Source: an uncultured Paracoccaceae bacterium
GTDB lineage: Bacteria > Pseudomonadota > Alphaproteobacteria > Rhodobacterales > Rhodobacteraceae
Assembly: GCA_934500835.1 (NCBI GenBank)
Contig: CAKSTR010000001.1
Coordinates: forward strand, 372,001-436,000
Direction: 5' to 3'
DNA length: 64,000 nt
The notes beneath the pieces are model-generated. The model was not told where the DNA came from. It worked only from the letters and a program-made list of their open reading frames with translations, and made no database searches. This document shows, in pieces, positions 45,738-54,361 of this stretch (positions within the stretch are counted from its first letter, which is position 1; each line of letters begins with the position of its first letter). A program made the position numbers and the translations under genes.

Positions 45738-46466
45738 TCAGCGGCGGGGAACGCGGGGGATGTTGCTGCGTTGCAGCGGGTATTTTGCCTGCGGATGCGG
45801 CGGCACCCCGTCCGTCCGGGTCCAGTAGCCGCGGCGGCGCCACACCGGCAGCGTCAGCGCCAGCCCGGCCAGAAAACCGCCGATATGCGCCCAATAGGCG
45901 ACATCCGCCTCCGCCCCCGGGGTGGAGAAGCCCGCGAAGAGCTGAAGTCCGAACCAGAGGGCAAGGACGATCCAGGCGCGCAGCGCGAACACGCGGAAGA
46001 AGACGACGAAGAACAGGAGCACGTCGACGCGCGCCCTGGGGTAGAGCAGGAGATAGCCGCCCATCACCCCGGCCACGGCGCCCGAAGCCCCGACCATCGG
46101 CACGCCGGACCCGGGGTCGGCCGCGATTTGCAGCCCCGCAGCGGCCAGCCCTGTGGCCAGGTAGAAGAGAAGAAAGCCAAACCGGCCCATCTCATCTTCA
46201 AGATTGTCGCCGAAGATCCAGAGAAACAGCATGTTGCCGATCAGATGCATCCAGCCGCCATGCAGGAACATGTGGCTGACCAGCGTCGGATAGCCCTGCC
46301 CCTGCATCACCCGCTGCGGCACCAGCGCCCAGTCATGGTAGACCTGCCCCAGTTGCCGGTCGCTCAGCGTGGTGCAGCCAAGAAAGACCACCACATTCAG
46401 CGCGATCAGGATCAGCGTGACATAGGGCGTGCTGCCCGAAGGGTTGTGGTCGCGGATCGGAAACAT
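45738..46466 (-). CDS. Rhomboid family intramembrane serine protease
   Basis: A 242-residue membrane protease. Six or so hydrophobic helices are seen. The catalytic Ser is in GASGAVAGVMGGYLLL (about residue 135) and the catalytic His in AHIGGFLAGLAL (about 200); the upstream HMFLHGGWMHLIGNMLFLWIFG is the typical rhomboid loop with its His-x-Asn. Short and without extra domains. Its substrate is unknown. It is convergent with suhB (27-bp gap). Confidence 0.92.
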   Translation of the reverse strand: MFPIRDHNPSGSTPYVTLILIALNVVVFLGCTTLSDRQLGQVYHDWALVPQRVMQGQGYPTLVSHMFLHGGWMHLIGNMLFLWIFGDNLEDEMGRFGFLLFYLATGLAAAGLQIAADPGSGVPMVGASGAVAGVMGGYLLLYPRARVDVLLFFVVFFRVFALRAWIVLALWFGLQLFAGFSTPGAEADVAYWAHIGGFLAGLALTLPVWRRRGYWTRTDGVPPHPQAKYPLQRSNIPRVPRR

Positions 46467-46517
46467 GCGGACATGTTCCGCATCGGGATCAGGCGGTCAA
46501 TCCCTGTTGCCGCCAGC

Positions 46518-46596
46518 CGGGGGGCCAGCCCCCCGGACCCCCCGGGATATTTGCACCAAGATGAAGATTGCCGGTTTCATCTTGGCCCAAATATCC
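46518..46596. repeat. Composite intergenic repeat with two opposed GGATATTT elements, copies e and f
   Basis: CCGGGGGGC/GCCCCCCGG hairpin (46518-46537), then GGATATTTGCACCAAGATGA(A) (46545-46565), a 10-bp spacer and the reverse-oriented copy (46576-46596). The two 21-bp elements form a near-perfect inverted repeat. They lie between the rhomboid start and the putA end, both genes leftward. Confidence 0.78.
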
Positions 46597-46698
46597 CCCG
46601 CGCGGAGCGCAAGCCCGAGCCGGTTGCGCGCTTGCGCGCAGAGGCGAGACACCGCCTTGCAGCCGCGCCCTCGCGCGGCTGCTCGGTTGCATCCGGGG

Positions 46699-49600
46699 TC
46701 AGTCCTCGGAGACGGCGGCCAGCAGACGGGCATTGCCGCCCGAGGCGGTGGTGTCGATGCAGATATGGCGCTCATGCGCGACATGGGCGCGGTCGGGCAG
46801 GCCGCCGATCAGGGGCAGGATCGGGCCGGGACGGGCGGCAAGGGCCTGCGCATGGGGTCGGGCCGAGGCCGCCAGGCCCCACCACAGGGCGCCCGAGAAG
46901 CCTTGCAGCCGGGTCAGCGCCTCGGGGGCAAGATCGGGGGCTTCGACCGCATGGCCGCCCAGGCGGCGGACCTCGGTGGCCTGGGCCAGCGCGGCCTCGG
47001 CGCCGGGACCAAGGCACAGAAGCGGCGCGCGGGCGTCAAGCCGCAGCCGGTTCGATTCGCCGGTCGGGCCGGGCAGGTCCAGCGTCACCGCAGAGAGCGC
47101 GGGCAGCGGGGTGGCCAGGCGACGGGCGGTTTCGGCCTCGGACGCGGGGGGGCCTCCGGTGCCGTTCACCGGCGCTGCGGCCTTCACGAAGCGGTGCAGG
47201 TAGTCCGGGCCGCCGGCTTTCGGGCCGGTGCCGGACATGCCCTCGCCGCCGAAGGGCTGGCTGCCCACCACGGCACCGATCTGGTTGCGGTTGACATAGG
47301 CGTTGCCGGCGGTCAGCCGGTCGGTCACCTCCTGCACACGGTCGTCGATGCGGGTGTGCAGCCCGAAGGTCAGCCCGTAGCCGGTGGCGTTGATGCGGTC
47401 GACCAGATCGCCCACCTCGCCCGCCTTGAAGGTGGCGATGTGCAGAACCGGACCGAAGATCTCGCGCCCCATCGCCTCGATTCCGGGGACCGAGATCACG
47501 GCGGGGGCAAGGAAGTGGCCGGTGGCGGGGGCGGCAAGGCTTTTCATCAGCCGCCCCTCGTCCCTGGCCTTTTCGACATGGGTGGCGATGGTGCCATGAG
47601 CGGCGGCATCGATCAGGGGGCCGACATCGGTGGCAAGCTGCCAGGGCTGGTCAAGGGTCAGCTCGTCCATCGCGCCGAAGAGCATCTCTGTCACCGGGCC
47701 GGCGATGTCTTCCTGCAGATAGAGGCAGCGCAGCGCCGAGCAGCGTTGACCGGCGGACTGGAAGGAGGAGGCAAGAATGTCGCGCACCGCCTGTTCGGGC
47801 AGGGCGGTGGAATCGACGATCATCGCGTTCAGCCCGCCGGTCTCGGCGATCAGGGGGGCGGTGGGCGACAGGTTTTCGGCCATGGCACGGCGGATCGCCT
47901 GCGCCGTCGCGGTGGAGCCGGTGAAGCAGACGCCGTTCACGCGGGCGTCCGAGGTGACGGCAACGCCGACCTCGGTCCCGCCGGGCAGGAGTTGCAGCGC
48001 GCTGGCCGGGACGCCTGCCTTGTGCAGAAGCTGCACGGCGAAGGCGGCGATCAGCGGGGTCTGCGGCGCAGGCTTGGCCAGCACGGCATTGCCCGCGGCA
48101 AGGGCGGCGGCGATCTGCCCGGTAAAGATGGCCAGCGGGAAGTTCCACGGGCTGATGCAGGCGAAGGTGCCATGCGGCGGGTGGGTCAGCCCGCCGATCC
48201 CGTCGGCATAGTAGCGCAGGAAATCCACCGCCTCGCGCAGTTCCGAGACGGCATCGGCCAGGGTCTTGCCGGCCTCGCGCGCCAGAAGGGCGAAGATCGG
48301 GCCGAGGTTCGCCTCATAAAGATCGGCGGCGCGGTTCAGGACTTCGGCCCGGATGGCCGGATCGGCGGCCCAAGGGTCGGCCAGCCGCAGCGCGGTGTCG
48401 ACATCGGCGGCGCTGGCGGCCAGGACATGGCCGACAAGGGCACCGCTGGCGGGGTTCTTCACCTCGCTCCGCCCGCCCCCGGCGGCGCGGCCGGCGATCA
48501 GGGGCGCGGCCTCGAACAGCGTTTCCTGATGCGGGGCACGGGCGGCCTCGATCGCGGCGAGATCGGCGGCGGAGGTCAGGTCGAAGCCGGCCGAGTTCTT
48601 GCGGCCGGGGAAAAGCAGCGCAGGCGGGGTGACGGCGGCCGAGGGAATCGCGGCCATCTCTTCCACCCGGGTCAGCGGACAGGCGGCGACACGTTCGGCG
48701 GGCACGTCCTCGTCAACGATCTGGTTGACGAAACTGGAGTTGGCGCCGTTTTCCAAGAGGCGCCGCACCAGATAGGCCAGAAGGTCGCGGTGGGCACCGA
48801 CGGGGGCATAGATCCGGCAGCGTGTGTTCTGGTCGGTGTGGACGATGTCGTGCAGACGCTCGCCCATGCCATGCAGGCGCTGGAACTCATAGGCCCCGGC
48901 GGGCAGCCCCTGCGCCATGTGCAGCACGGCGGCAACGGTATGGGCGTTGTGGGTGGCGAATTGCGGATAGATCCGGTCGGTCATGCCCAGAAGCTTGCGC
49001 GCATTGGCGATGTAGGAGACATCGGTGGCCTGCTTGCGGGTGAAGACCGGGAAGCTTTCCAGCCCCAGCACCTGCGCCCGTTTCACCTCGGCGTCCCAAT
49101 AGGCACCTTTCACCAGCCGCACCATGATGCGCCGGTCCAGCCGCTGCGACAGGGCGTAAAGCCAGTCGATCACCGCGCCGCAGCGGCGCCCGTAGGCCTG
49201 CACCACCACGCCAAAGCCGCTCCATCCCTTCAGCGCCGGATCGGCCAGAACCGCCTCGATCACCTTGAGCGACAGCGCCAGCCGGTCGGCCTCTTCGGCA
49301 TCGATGTTGAAGCCAAGGCCGGCGGCGCGGGCCAGCCCGGCCAGGGCGCGGACGCGGGGCACCAGTTCTTCCATCACCCGGGCCTCTTTGGCCACCTCGT
49401 AGCGCGGGTGCAGCGCCGAGAGCTTGACCGAGATGCCGGGGTTGGTGCCGATGTCGTCGCCCTTGGCGGCCGCCGCGATGGCGGTGATGGCGCGGGAATA
49501 GGACAGGTGATAGCGGCGGGCGTCGGCTTCGGTCCGCGCCGCTTCGCCCAGCATGTCGTAGCTGTAGGTATAGCCCTGCCCTTCCAGCTCTCTTGCGCGG

Positions 49601-50139
49601 GTCATCGCCTTGTCGATGGTCTCGCCCAGCACGAATTGCCGGCCCATTTCCTTCATCGCGCGCGACACCGCGGTGCGGATGACCGGCTCTCCCAGACGTT
49701 TCACGGCGGCGCGCAGGTGGCCGACCACGCCCGGCTCGCGGTCGTCCAGCACCTTGCCGGTCAGCATCAGGGCCCAGGTCGAGGCATTGACCAGCGACGA
49801 GGCCGAACGGCCGAGGTGCCGCCCCCAGTCCGACGGCGCGATCTTGTCCTCGATCAGCGCATCCATGGTCTCGGCATCGGGCACCCGCAGCAGCGCCTCG
49901 GCCAGACACATCAGGGCGATGCCCTCATCAGTGGAAAGGCCGTATTCGGCGAGGAACACCTCCATCAGCCCGGGCTTCGTCGCGCCCCGGATGCGGCGGA
50001 CCAGATCGGCCCCGGCGGCGGTGATGGCGCCCCGGTCTTCGGCGGGCAGCGCCGCCTGCGACAAAAGGCTGCGGACCAGCGTCTCTTCGTCCCGCAGGGA
50101 CTGGGTCTCGATGATGTCCCACGGGGTCAGATCGGTCAT
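46699..50139 (-). CDS. putA: Bifunctional proline dehydrogenase / glutamate semialdehyde dehydrogenase PutA
   Basis: A 1146-residue enzyme oxidising proline to glutamate. Order: an N-terminal helical region (~1-130), a proline dehydrogenase barrel with FAD (RLVKGAYWDAEVKRAQ and YEFQRLHGMGERL, about 340-480), then an aldehyde dehydrogenase with FTGSTATAQ, ETGGLNAMIVDSTA and catalytic Cys in SAGQRCSALRCLYLQ. It lacks an obvious N-terminal ribbon-helix-helix, so unlike E. coli PutA it is not a repressor; control falls to divergent putR. ATG at 50139 follows GAAGGAGCG. The C-terminal ~100 residues form the trailing domain of long PutAs. Confidence 0.96.
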   Translation of the reverse strand: MTDLTPWDIIETQSLRDEETLVRSLLSQAALPAEDRGAITAAGADLVRRIRGATKPGLMEVFLAEYGLSTDEGIALMCLAEALLRVPDAETMDALIEDKIAPSDWGRHLGRSASSLVNASTWALMLTGKVLDDREPGVVGHLRAAVKRLGEPVIRTAVSRAMKEMGRQFVLGETIDKAMTRARELEGQGYTYSYDMLGEAARTEADARRYHLSYSRAITAIAAAAKGDDIGTNPGISVKLSALHPRYEVAKEARVMEELVPRVRALAGLARAAGLGFNIDAEEADRLALSLKVIEAVLADPALKGWSGFGVVVQAYGRRCGAVIDWLYALSQRLDRRIMVRLVKGAYWDAEVKRAQVLGLESFPVFTRKQATDVSYIANARKLLGMTDRIYPQFATHNAHTVAAVLHMAQGLPAGAYEFQRLHGMGERLHDIVHTDQNTRCRIYAPVGAHRDLLAYLVRRLLENGANSSFVNQIVDEDVPAERVAACPLTRVEEMAAIPSAAVTPPALLFPGRKNSAGFDLTSAADLAAIEAARAPHQETLFEAAPLIAGRAAGGGRSEVKNPASGALVGHVLAASAADVDTALRLADPWAADPAIRAEVLNRAADLYEANLGPIFALLAREAGKTLADAVSELREAVDFLRYYADGIGGLTHPPHGTFACISPWNFPLAIFTGQIAAALAAGNAVLAKPAPQTPLIAAFAVQLLHKAGVPASALQLLPGGTEVGVAVTSDARVNGVCFTGSTATAQAIRRAMAENLSPTAPLIAETGGLNAMIVDSTALPEQAVRDILASSFQSAGQRCSALRCLYLQEDIAGPVTEMLFGAMDELTLDQPWQLATDVGPLIDAAAHGTIATHVEKARDEGRLMKSLAAPATGHFLAPAVISVPGIEAMGREIFGPVLHIATFKAGEVGDLVDRINATGYGLTFGLHTRIDDRVQEVTDRLTAGNAYVNRNQIGAVVGSQPFGGEGMSGTGPKAGGPDYLHRFVKAAAPVNGTGGPPASEAETARRLATPLPALSAVTLDLPGPTGESNRLRLDARAPLLCLGPGAEAALAQATEVRRLGGHAVEAPDLAPEALTRLQGFSGALWWGLAASARPHAQALAARPGPILPLIGGLPDRAHVAHERHICIDTTASGGNARLLAAVSED

Positions 50140-50246
50140 GGCGCGCTCCTTCGGATGACGCGGCAAGGATACAGCCGAAACGACGGGCTGTTTTCCCGGA
50201 TTGGTCGTGTTATGCAGCCGGAACGCCCGAAGTTCAGGAGAGACGC

Positions 50247-50708
50247 ATGGCCAACGGACCGCAGTCACTGGACCGCTTCGACCGCGCGATCCTGTCGATC
50301 CTTGCCGGCGATGGCCGCGTCCCGGCGGTGGAGCTGGCCCGGCGCATCGGACTGTCGAAAAGCCCCACGCAGGCGCGCATGAAACGGCTTGAGGAAGAGG
50401 GCGTGATCGCGGGGTACCGCGCGATCCTTGATCCGGTGAAGATGGGGCAGGCCCATGTCGCCTTTGTCGAGGTGCGGCTGTCGGATACCCGCGAGGCGGC
50501 GCTGCGGGCCTTCAACAAGGCCGTGCTGGCCGTGCCCGAGGTCGAGCAGTGCCACATGATCGCCAGCCGCTTCGACTATCTTCTGAAGGTGCGCACGGCA
50601 GATATCGCCGATTACCGCCGTGTGCTGGCCGAGCGGATCAGCGCCCTGCCCCATGTCGCCAGCACCTCGACCTATGTCGCGATGGAGGCGGTGAAAGAGG
50701 CGCTGTAG
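50247..50708 (+). CDS. putR: Lrp/AsnC family regulator PutR
   Basis: A 153-residue Lrp/AsnC protein. An N-terminal helix-turn-helix (VPAVELARRIGLSKSPTQARMKRLEEEG) is followed by the RAM/ligand domain (HVAFVEVRLSD, MIASRFDYLLKVRTADIADYRR). It is divergent from putA with a 107-bp gap, matching PutR of Rhodobacter and Agrobacterium, which activates putA in response to proline. AGGAGAG precedes the ATG. Confidence 0.93.
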   Translation: MANGPQSLDRFDRAILSILAGDGRVPAVELARRIGLSKSPTQARMKRLEEEGVIAGYRAILDPVKMGQAHVAFVEVRLSDTREAALRAFNKAVLAVPEVEQCHMIASRFDYLLKVRTADIADYRRVLAERISALPHVASTSTYVAMEAVKEAL

Positions 50709-50709
50709 C

Positions 50710-50886
50710 CTAGCAGGCCTGCCGCACCTCGGCCTGGGCATCGGCCTGATGGTCGAACCGGCCGCGGTTGTCGCGGGCCGGATTGTGCGCCCCGCCCCCG
50801 GACTTTCCGGCGGTGGGCGGCGGATCGGGCTCGGGCGGCGGCGGGGGCGGCGGATCGCCGGTCGGCCTGGGATGCGGGATCATCAT
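50710..50886 (-). CDS. Small proline-rich hypothetical protein (58 aa)
   Basis: An open frame beginning [10 protein letters not shown] with a perfect AGGAGG four bases before its ATG. The sequence has a run of Pro-rich repeats ([14 protein letters not shown]), then a Gly/Asn-rich part ([20 protein letters not shown]) and ends in a Cys. It lies tail to tail with putR (stop one base after the putR stop) and next to tRNA-Leu. No family is recognised. The strong ribosome site is the main support; the Pro-run could also be GC-rich noise. Confidence 0.5.
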   Translation of the reverse strand: MMIPHPRPTGDPPPPPPPEPDPPPTAGKSGGGAHNPARDNRGRFDHQADAQAEVRQAC

Positions 50887-50961
50887 TCGGTCCTCCTCTG
50901 CCAAGACAACGCGGGCCTTCGGCCAACGTTCCCCGGCGGGACCGGCTGATCGATCACGATG

Positions 50962-51047
50962 TGGTGCCCGCGGCCGGACTCGAACCGGCACGGCCATTCG
51001 GCCAGGAGATTTTAAGTCTCGTGTGTCTACCGTTCCACCACGCGGGC
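50962..51047 (-). tRNA. tRNA-Leu (anticodon TAA)
   Basis: The reverse strand folds as a type II tRNA: acceptor GCCCGCG/CGCGGGC, D arm TGGTGGAACGGTAGACAC, anticodon loop CTTAAAA with TAA at 51014-51012, a long variable arm CTGGCCGAATGGCCG, T arm CCGGTTCGAGTCCGG and an encoded CCA end (50964-50962). The length is 86 nt. The long variable arm and TAA identify leucine. Confidence 0.96.
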
Positions 51048-51199
51048 GGGCAGCGCGCACCATAGCGCAACGGGCCGCGGGCGAAAGTCCCCCGGCAGCG
51101 GTGCGGCTGTCGTTTTCCGCCCCCGGATGCCGCGGCGCGGCGATTGACAAGGCCCGCCCTCCCCGCCTTTATGGGCCTTGGAGTTTGCGGGGGATTTCC

Positions 51200-51904
51200 A
51201 TGGACAAGGTCTATCCGAGCGCCTCGGCCGCGCTTGAGGGGCTGCTCAGCGACGGCATGCTGATTGCGGCAGGCGGTTTCGGGCTTTGCGGCATTCCGGA
51301 ACTGCTGATCGCGGCGATCCGCGACGCCGGGACAAAGAACCTGACGGTGGCCTCGAACAACGCCGGGGTCGACGGGTTCGGTCTGGGACAGCTTCTGGAG
51401 ACCCGGCAGGTCAGGAAGATGATCTCCTCCTATGTGGGCGAGAACGCCGAATTCATGCGCCAGTACCTGTCGGGCGAGCTGGAACTGGAGTTCAACCCGC
51501 AGGGCACGCTGGCCGAACGGATGCGCGCCGGCGGCGCCGGCATCCCCGGCTTCTACACCGCGACCGGCGTCGGCACGGTGATCGCCGAGGGCAAGGAGCA
51601 CCACGATTTCGACGGCCGGACCTATATCCTCGAGCGTGGGATCGTCGCGGATCTGGCGATCGTGAAGGCCTGGAAGGCGGACCCCTCGGGCAACCTGGTG
51701 TTCCGCAAGACGGCGCGGAACTTCAACGTCCCGGCGGCGACCTGCGGCAAGACCTGCGTGGTCGAGGTCGAGGAGGTGGTGCCGATGGGCGCGCTTGACC
51801 CCGACAGCATCCACCTGCCGGGGATCTATGTGCACCGCATCGTGCAGGGCAAGCACGAGAAGCGGATCGAACAGCGCACTGTGCGCAAGCGGGAGGCGGT
51901 GTGA
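51200..51904 (+). CDS. scoA: 3-oxoacid CoA-transferase subunit A
   Basis: A 234-residue subunit of succinyl-CoA:3-oxoacid (acetoacetate) CoA-transferase. The glycine-rich CoA loop is [16 protein letters not shown] (about residues 22-37), with [16 protein letters not shown] and FYTATGVGT further on. It works with subunit B, whose start overlaps its stop by one base. The pair moves CoA between acetoacetate and succinyl-CoA. The ATG at 51200 is preceded by GGGGGA and is the normal family start. Confidence 0.93.
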   Translation: MDKVYPSASAALEGLLSDGMLIAAGGFGLCGIPELLIAAIRDAGTKNLTVASNNAGVDGFGLGQLLETRQVRKMISSYVGENAEFMRQYLSGELELEFNPQGTLAERMRAGGAGIPGFYTATGVGTVIAEGKEHHDFDGRTYILERGIVADLAIVKAWKADPSGNLVFRKTARNFNVPAATCGKTCVVEVEEVVPMGALDPDSIHLPGIYVHRIVQGKHEKRIEQRTVRKREAV

Positions 51905-52542
51905 TGTCGGAAGCAAAGGGCTGGGACCGCAACGGCATTGCGGAACGTGCGGCACAGGAACTGCGCGACGGCTGGTATGTGAACCTTGGCATCGGCATCC
52001 CGACGCTGGTGGCGAACTACATCCCCAAGGGCGTGAACGTGACCCTGCAGTCCGAGAACGGCATGCTGGGCATGGGCCCCTTTCCTTACGAGGGCGAGGA
52101 AGACCCCGACCTGATCAACGCCGGCAAGCAGACCATCACCGAACTGCCGCAGACCGCCTATTTCGATTCGGCGCAAAGCTTCGCGATGATCCGGGGCGGC
52201 AAGATCGCCATGGCGATCCTTGGCGCGATGGAAGTGGCCGAGAACGGCGATCTGGCGAACTGGATGATCCCGGGCAAGCTGGTCAAGGGCATGGGCGGGG
52301 CGATGGATCTTGTGGCAGGCGTGGGCCGGGTGGTGGTGGTGATGGACCACACCTCGAAACACGGCGAGTCGAAGGTGCTGAAGGAATGCACCCTGCCGCT
52401 GACCGGCAAGGCGGTGGTCAACCGGATCATCACCAACCTTGGCGTGCTTGATGTCGTGCCGGGCGGGCTGAAGCTGGTGGAACTGGCGCCGGGCGTCACC
52501 GAAGCCGAACTGCGCGCTGCGACGGAGGCCACCCTTGTCTGA
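51904..52542 (+). CDS. scoB: 3-oxoacid CoA-transferase subunit B
   Basis: A 212-residue subunit. The catalytic Glu, which forms the CoA thioester, lies in [14 protein letters not shown] (about residue 46); [15 protein letters not shown] precedes it and [14 protein letters not shown] and [15 protein letters not shown] follow. The start at 51904 is the A of TGATG, in the usual tight coupling with scoA; a GTG-ATG pair offers 51901 as an alternative one codon longer. Confidence 0.93.
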   Translation: MSEAKGWDRNGIAERAAQELRDGWYVNLGIGIPTLVANYIPKGVNVTLQSENGMLGMGPFPYEGEEDPDLINAGKQTITELPQTAYFDSAQSFAMIRGGKIAMAILGAMEVAENGDLANWMIPGKLVKGMGGAMDLVAGVGRVVVVMDHTSKHGESKVLKECTLPLTGKAVVNRIITNLGVLDVVPGGLKLVELAPGVTEAELRAATEATLV

Positions 52543-52828
52543 AGCACATCAGGTGACCCGTGAACATGGCGAGACCAGGGGCCGCTTCGTGATCCGCCGT
52601 GGCGGGGACGAGGCCGAGCTGACCTATTCCGTCACCACGCCGACGCTGTTCATCGCCGATCATACCGGCGTGCCGGACAGCTTTCGCGGCACCGGCGCCG
52701 GGCTGGCGCTGGTGCAGGCGCTTGTGGAGGCGGCCCGGGCCGAGGGCTTCAAGGTGGTGCCGCTGTGCCCCTTCGTGAAGGCGCAAAGCCTGCGGCACCC
52801 CGAATGGGCGGACGTCTTCGCCAGCTGA
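52535..52828 (+). CDS. Small YjdJ-type GNAT acetyltransferase
   Basis: A 97-residue protein of the short GNAT (YjdJ/YhbS-like) type: [18 protein letters not shown], then [22 protein letters not shown] with the pyrophosphate-binding RGTGAG, and [19 protein letters not shown], the conserved Cys-Pro-[FY] ending. Translation starts at TTG 52535, overlapping the scoB stop by 8 bp; no in-frame ATG exists before the conserved core. It is probably co-transcribed with scoAB. Substrate unknown. Confidence 0.8.
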   Translation: MSEAHQVTREHGETRGRFVIRRGGDEAELTYSVTTPTLFIADHTGVPDSFRGTGAGLALVQALVEAARAEGFKVVPLCPFVKAQSLRHPEWADVFAS

Positions 52829-52830
52829 GG

Positions 52831-52869
52831 CCTGACGTTTCTGCGAAACGTCAGGGGGCGCTGCCCCCT
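52831..52869 (+). terminator. Double hairpin after the acetyltransferase gene
   Basis: CCTGACGTTTC/GAAACGTCAGG (52831-52855) forms an 11-bp stem with loop TGC. It overlaps a second stem AGGGGGC/GCCCCCT (52853-52869). They begin two bases after the stop codon and are mirrored by similar hairpins at 53100-53134. Confidence 0.65.
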
Positions 52870-52882
52870 CGCCCGTTCCGGG

Positions 52883-53088
52883 CTCACCCCCGGGATATTT
52901 GTGTTCTGAAAGAAGCCATTTTAGGGCCTTCTTAACCTTCCGGGACGAGACTGGATCTGCGGTACAGGCTGGGAAGCCGATGACCGCTTCTGGAAGAGGC
53001 GGCGCCCTGCGGCTGGAGCAATCCCCCGTCAGGGCGCCCCGTTTTCCTTCTGCATCCTCTTTCAGAACACAAATATCCCGGGGGTGAG
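52883..53088. repeat. Perfect 30-bp inverted repeat around a 146-bp core
   Basis: Left arm 52883-52912 begins CTCACCCCCGGGATATTTGT; right arm 53059-53088 is its exact reverse complement. The arms carry a variant of the dispersed GGATATTT repeat. The core (52913-53058) has no convincing protein gene but holds two adjoining hairpins and a T-run (candidate RNA 52966-53045). The gap lies between convergent genes (acetyltransferase and lytic transglycosylase). Confidence 0.85.
52966..53045 (+). ncRNA. Candidate structured small RNA
   Basis: Within the inverted-repeat core are an 8-bp hairpin CCGCTTCT-GGA-AGAGGCGG (52984-53002, one G-U) and immediately a 9-bp stem GGCGCCCTG/CAGGGCGCC (53001-53009 with 53030-53038) whose 20-base loop contains CTGGAGCAATCCCCC. 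TTTT follows at 53042-53045. The pattern is stem, terminator stem, T-run on the plus strand. No family is recognised and the 5' end is a guess. It could also be only a terminator. Confidence 0.42.
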
Positions 53089-53099
53089 GCCGCAGGCCG

Positions 53100-53134
53100 A
53101 GGGGGCGGCGCCCCCTGATTTTCCGCAGGAAAAT
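53100..53134 (-). terminator. Double hairpin after lytic transglycosylase gene
   Basis: GGGGGC/GCCCCC (53101-53115) and ATTTTCC-GCA-GGAAAAT (53118-53134) lie just beyond the leftward transglycosylase stop at 53141. The pair mirrors 52831-52869 across the inverted repeat. Confidence 0.55.
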
Positions 53135-53140
53135 ATCGGC

Positions 53141-54004
53141 TCAGCCCCCGGCCGCAAGGATCTTGAAGACGCAAGGATCGCTGACCAGCTCGGGCGGGGT
53201 CTGGCACAGCCCCTGGGCCACCTGCCAGGCCGCAAGCACCTTGGGCACATAATCGCGCGTCTCGGCATAGGGCGGTACACCGGCGTTGCTGCGCACGGCG
53301 CCCTCGCCCGCGTTATAGGCGGCAAGCACCATCACGGGATCGCCGTTGAACTCTCCCATCAGCCAGTCGAGATAGGCGACGCCGCCCTTGATGTTCTGCA
53401 CCGGATCGGTGCGGTCGGTGACGCCGAACCGTTCGGCCGTGGCGGGCATCAGCTGCATCAGGCCGGTGGCGCCGGCCGAAGACACCGCATCCTTGCGGCC
53501 CGCACTTTCGATGCCCATCACCGCCAGCACCAGCGCCGGCGAGACGCGGGTGCCCACCGTCGCGCCCAGCACGTCCTTGCCGTAGATTTCGGCCAGGGTC
53601 TGCATCGACTGCATGCGGGGCGAGGCGACCTGCGCGCCGCCCGGCCCCTGGCTGAGCGCCGACATCGCGGCGGTGTAGCGCCCCGACGAGTCTGACAGGC
53701 CGGGGGGAATCATCTCCCAGAACCAGGCATAGTTTGATTTCGGCGCCGGCGCCGGCGCGCCATCGGCGGCCGGCTCGGCCGGTTCCTCGGACTTCAGGGC
53801 GGGGTCTTTCCAGGCCGTGGCCGCCAGCCTGCGCGCCTGCTCGACCGGATCGATCTGCACGGTGATCAGCTTGCCCGAGACGCGATCACTGGCCTTGATG
53901 CGCTTGAAGGTGAAATCCTCTTCGGCCGCGGCCCGCATCGCGGGCACGGTCATGGACAGAATCGCGACGATCGCGCCAAGAACTGCGCCTGTCGATTTCC
54001 GCAT
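53141..54004 (-). CDS. Lytic transglycosylase (SLT domain)
   Basis: A 287-residue exported muramidase. The signal peptide is MRKSTGAVLGAIVAILSMTVPAMRAAA. A ~100-residue spacer with Ala/Pro-rich tract precedes the SLT catalytic domain (~150-265): MGIESAGRKDAVSSAGATGLMQLMP with catalytic Glu in the IESAG motif, and MVLAAYNAGEGAV downstream. It cuts peptidoglycan with anhydro-muramyl product, in the periplasm. It is leftward, divergent from the tad pilus genes; many Tad loci have a nearby SLT enzyme opening the wall, but that link is inference. Confidence 0.92.
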   Translation of the reverse strand: MRKSTGAVLGAIVAILSMTVPAMRAAAEEDFTFKRIKASDRVSGKLITVQIDPVEQARRLAATAWKDPALKSEEPAEPAADGAPAPAPKSNYAWFWEMIPPGLSDSSGRYTAAMSALSQGPGGAQVASPRMQSMQTLAEIYGKDVLGATVGTRVSPALVLAVMGIESAGRKDAVSSAGATGLMQLMPATAERFGVTDRTDPVQNIKGGVAYLDWLMGEFNGDPVMVLAAYNAGEGAVRSNAGVPPYAETRDYVPKVLAAWQVAQGLCQTPPELVSDPCVFKILAAGG

Positions 54005-54361
54005 TTGCGGGTGCCTGCTCTTTGTTCTTTTGGCCGACGGTCGCAGAGAATCCCCTGTCCGCAAAGGGAAATCCTCCGGGAATAGTGGCATTTCCGCCTG
54101 AATTGACAGGAAAACCACGCCCCGCCGGAATGTTTCCGTCATGTTGCAGAAAAATGAATTGTTGTTTTTCAAATGGTTGTGTCGGCCGCCCCCATAAAAT
54201 CGCGAATACGTGAAAAGGCCCGGATCGGGGCCAATCCCCGCCACGTTTGGGGGTGCATATGAGGACATCCCGAACGGGGATCGGACCGGAACAGAGGCCG
54301 GAAAGACCAGACCCGCGGCGGATGTGTGAACAAACCTGAGCACCTTGAAAGGGACATCGAA
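54005..54361. other. Divergent promoter region before the pilin genes (357 bp)
   Basis: No gene was found. The AT-richer part (54140-54190) probably holds the promoters of the transglycosylase (leftward) and first pilin. The 350-bp duplicated unit begins at 54256. Confidence 0.55.

Noticed and set aside
46429..50382. A 1317-codon open frame antisense to putA
   Set aside because: It mirrors putA codon by codon, as expected in high-GC DNA where third-position G/C opens other frames. It has no family motif, and putA is a well-supported gene with all catalytic motifs.
52921..53058. A 62-codon ORF inside the inverted repeat
   Set aside because: No Shine-Dalgarno, no conserved motif, and overlaps the hairpins; treated as non-coding.
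54005..54255. An extension of the transglycosylase frame upstream to 54589
   Set aside because: The extension runs through the duplicated pilin unit in antisense. A clean signal peptide starts at 54004, which fixes the start.
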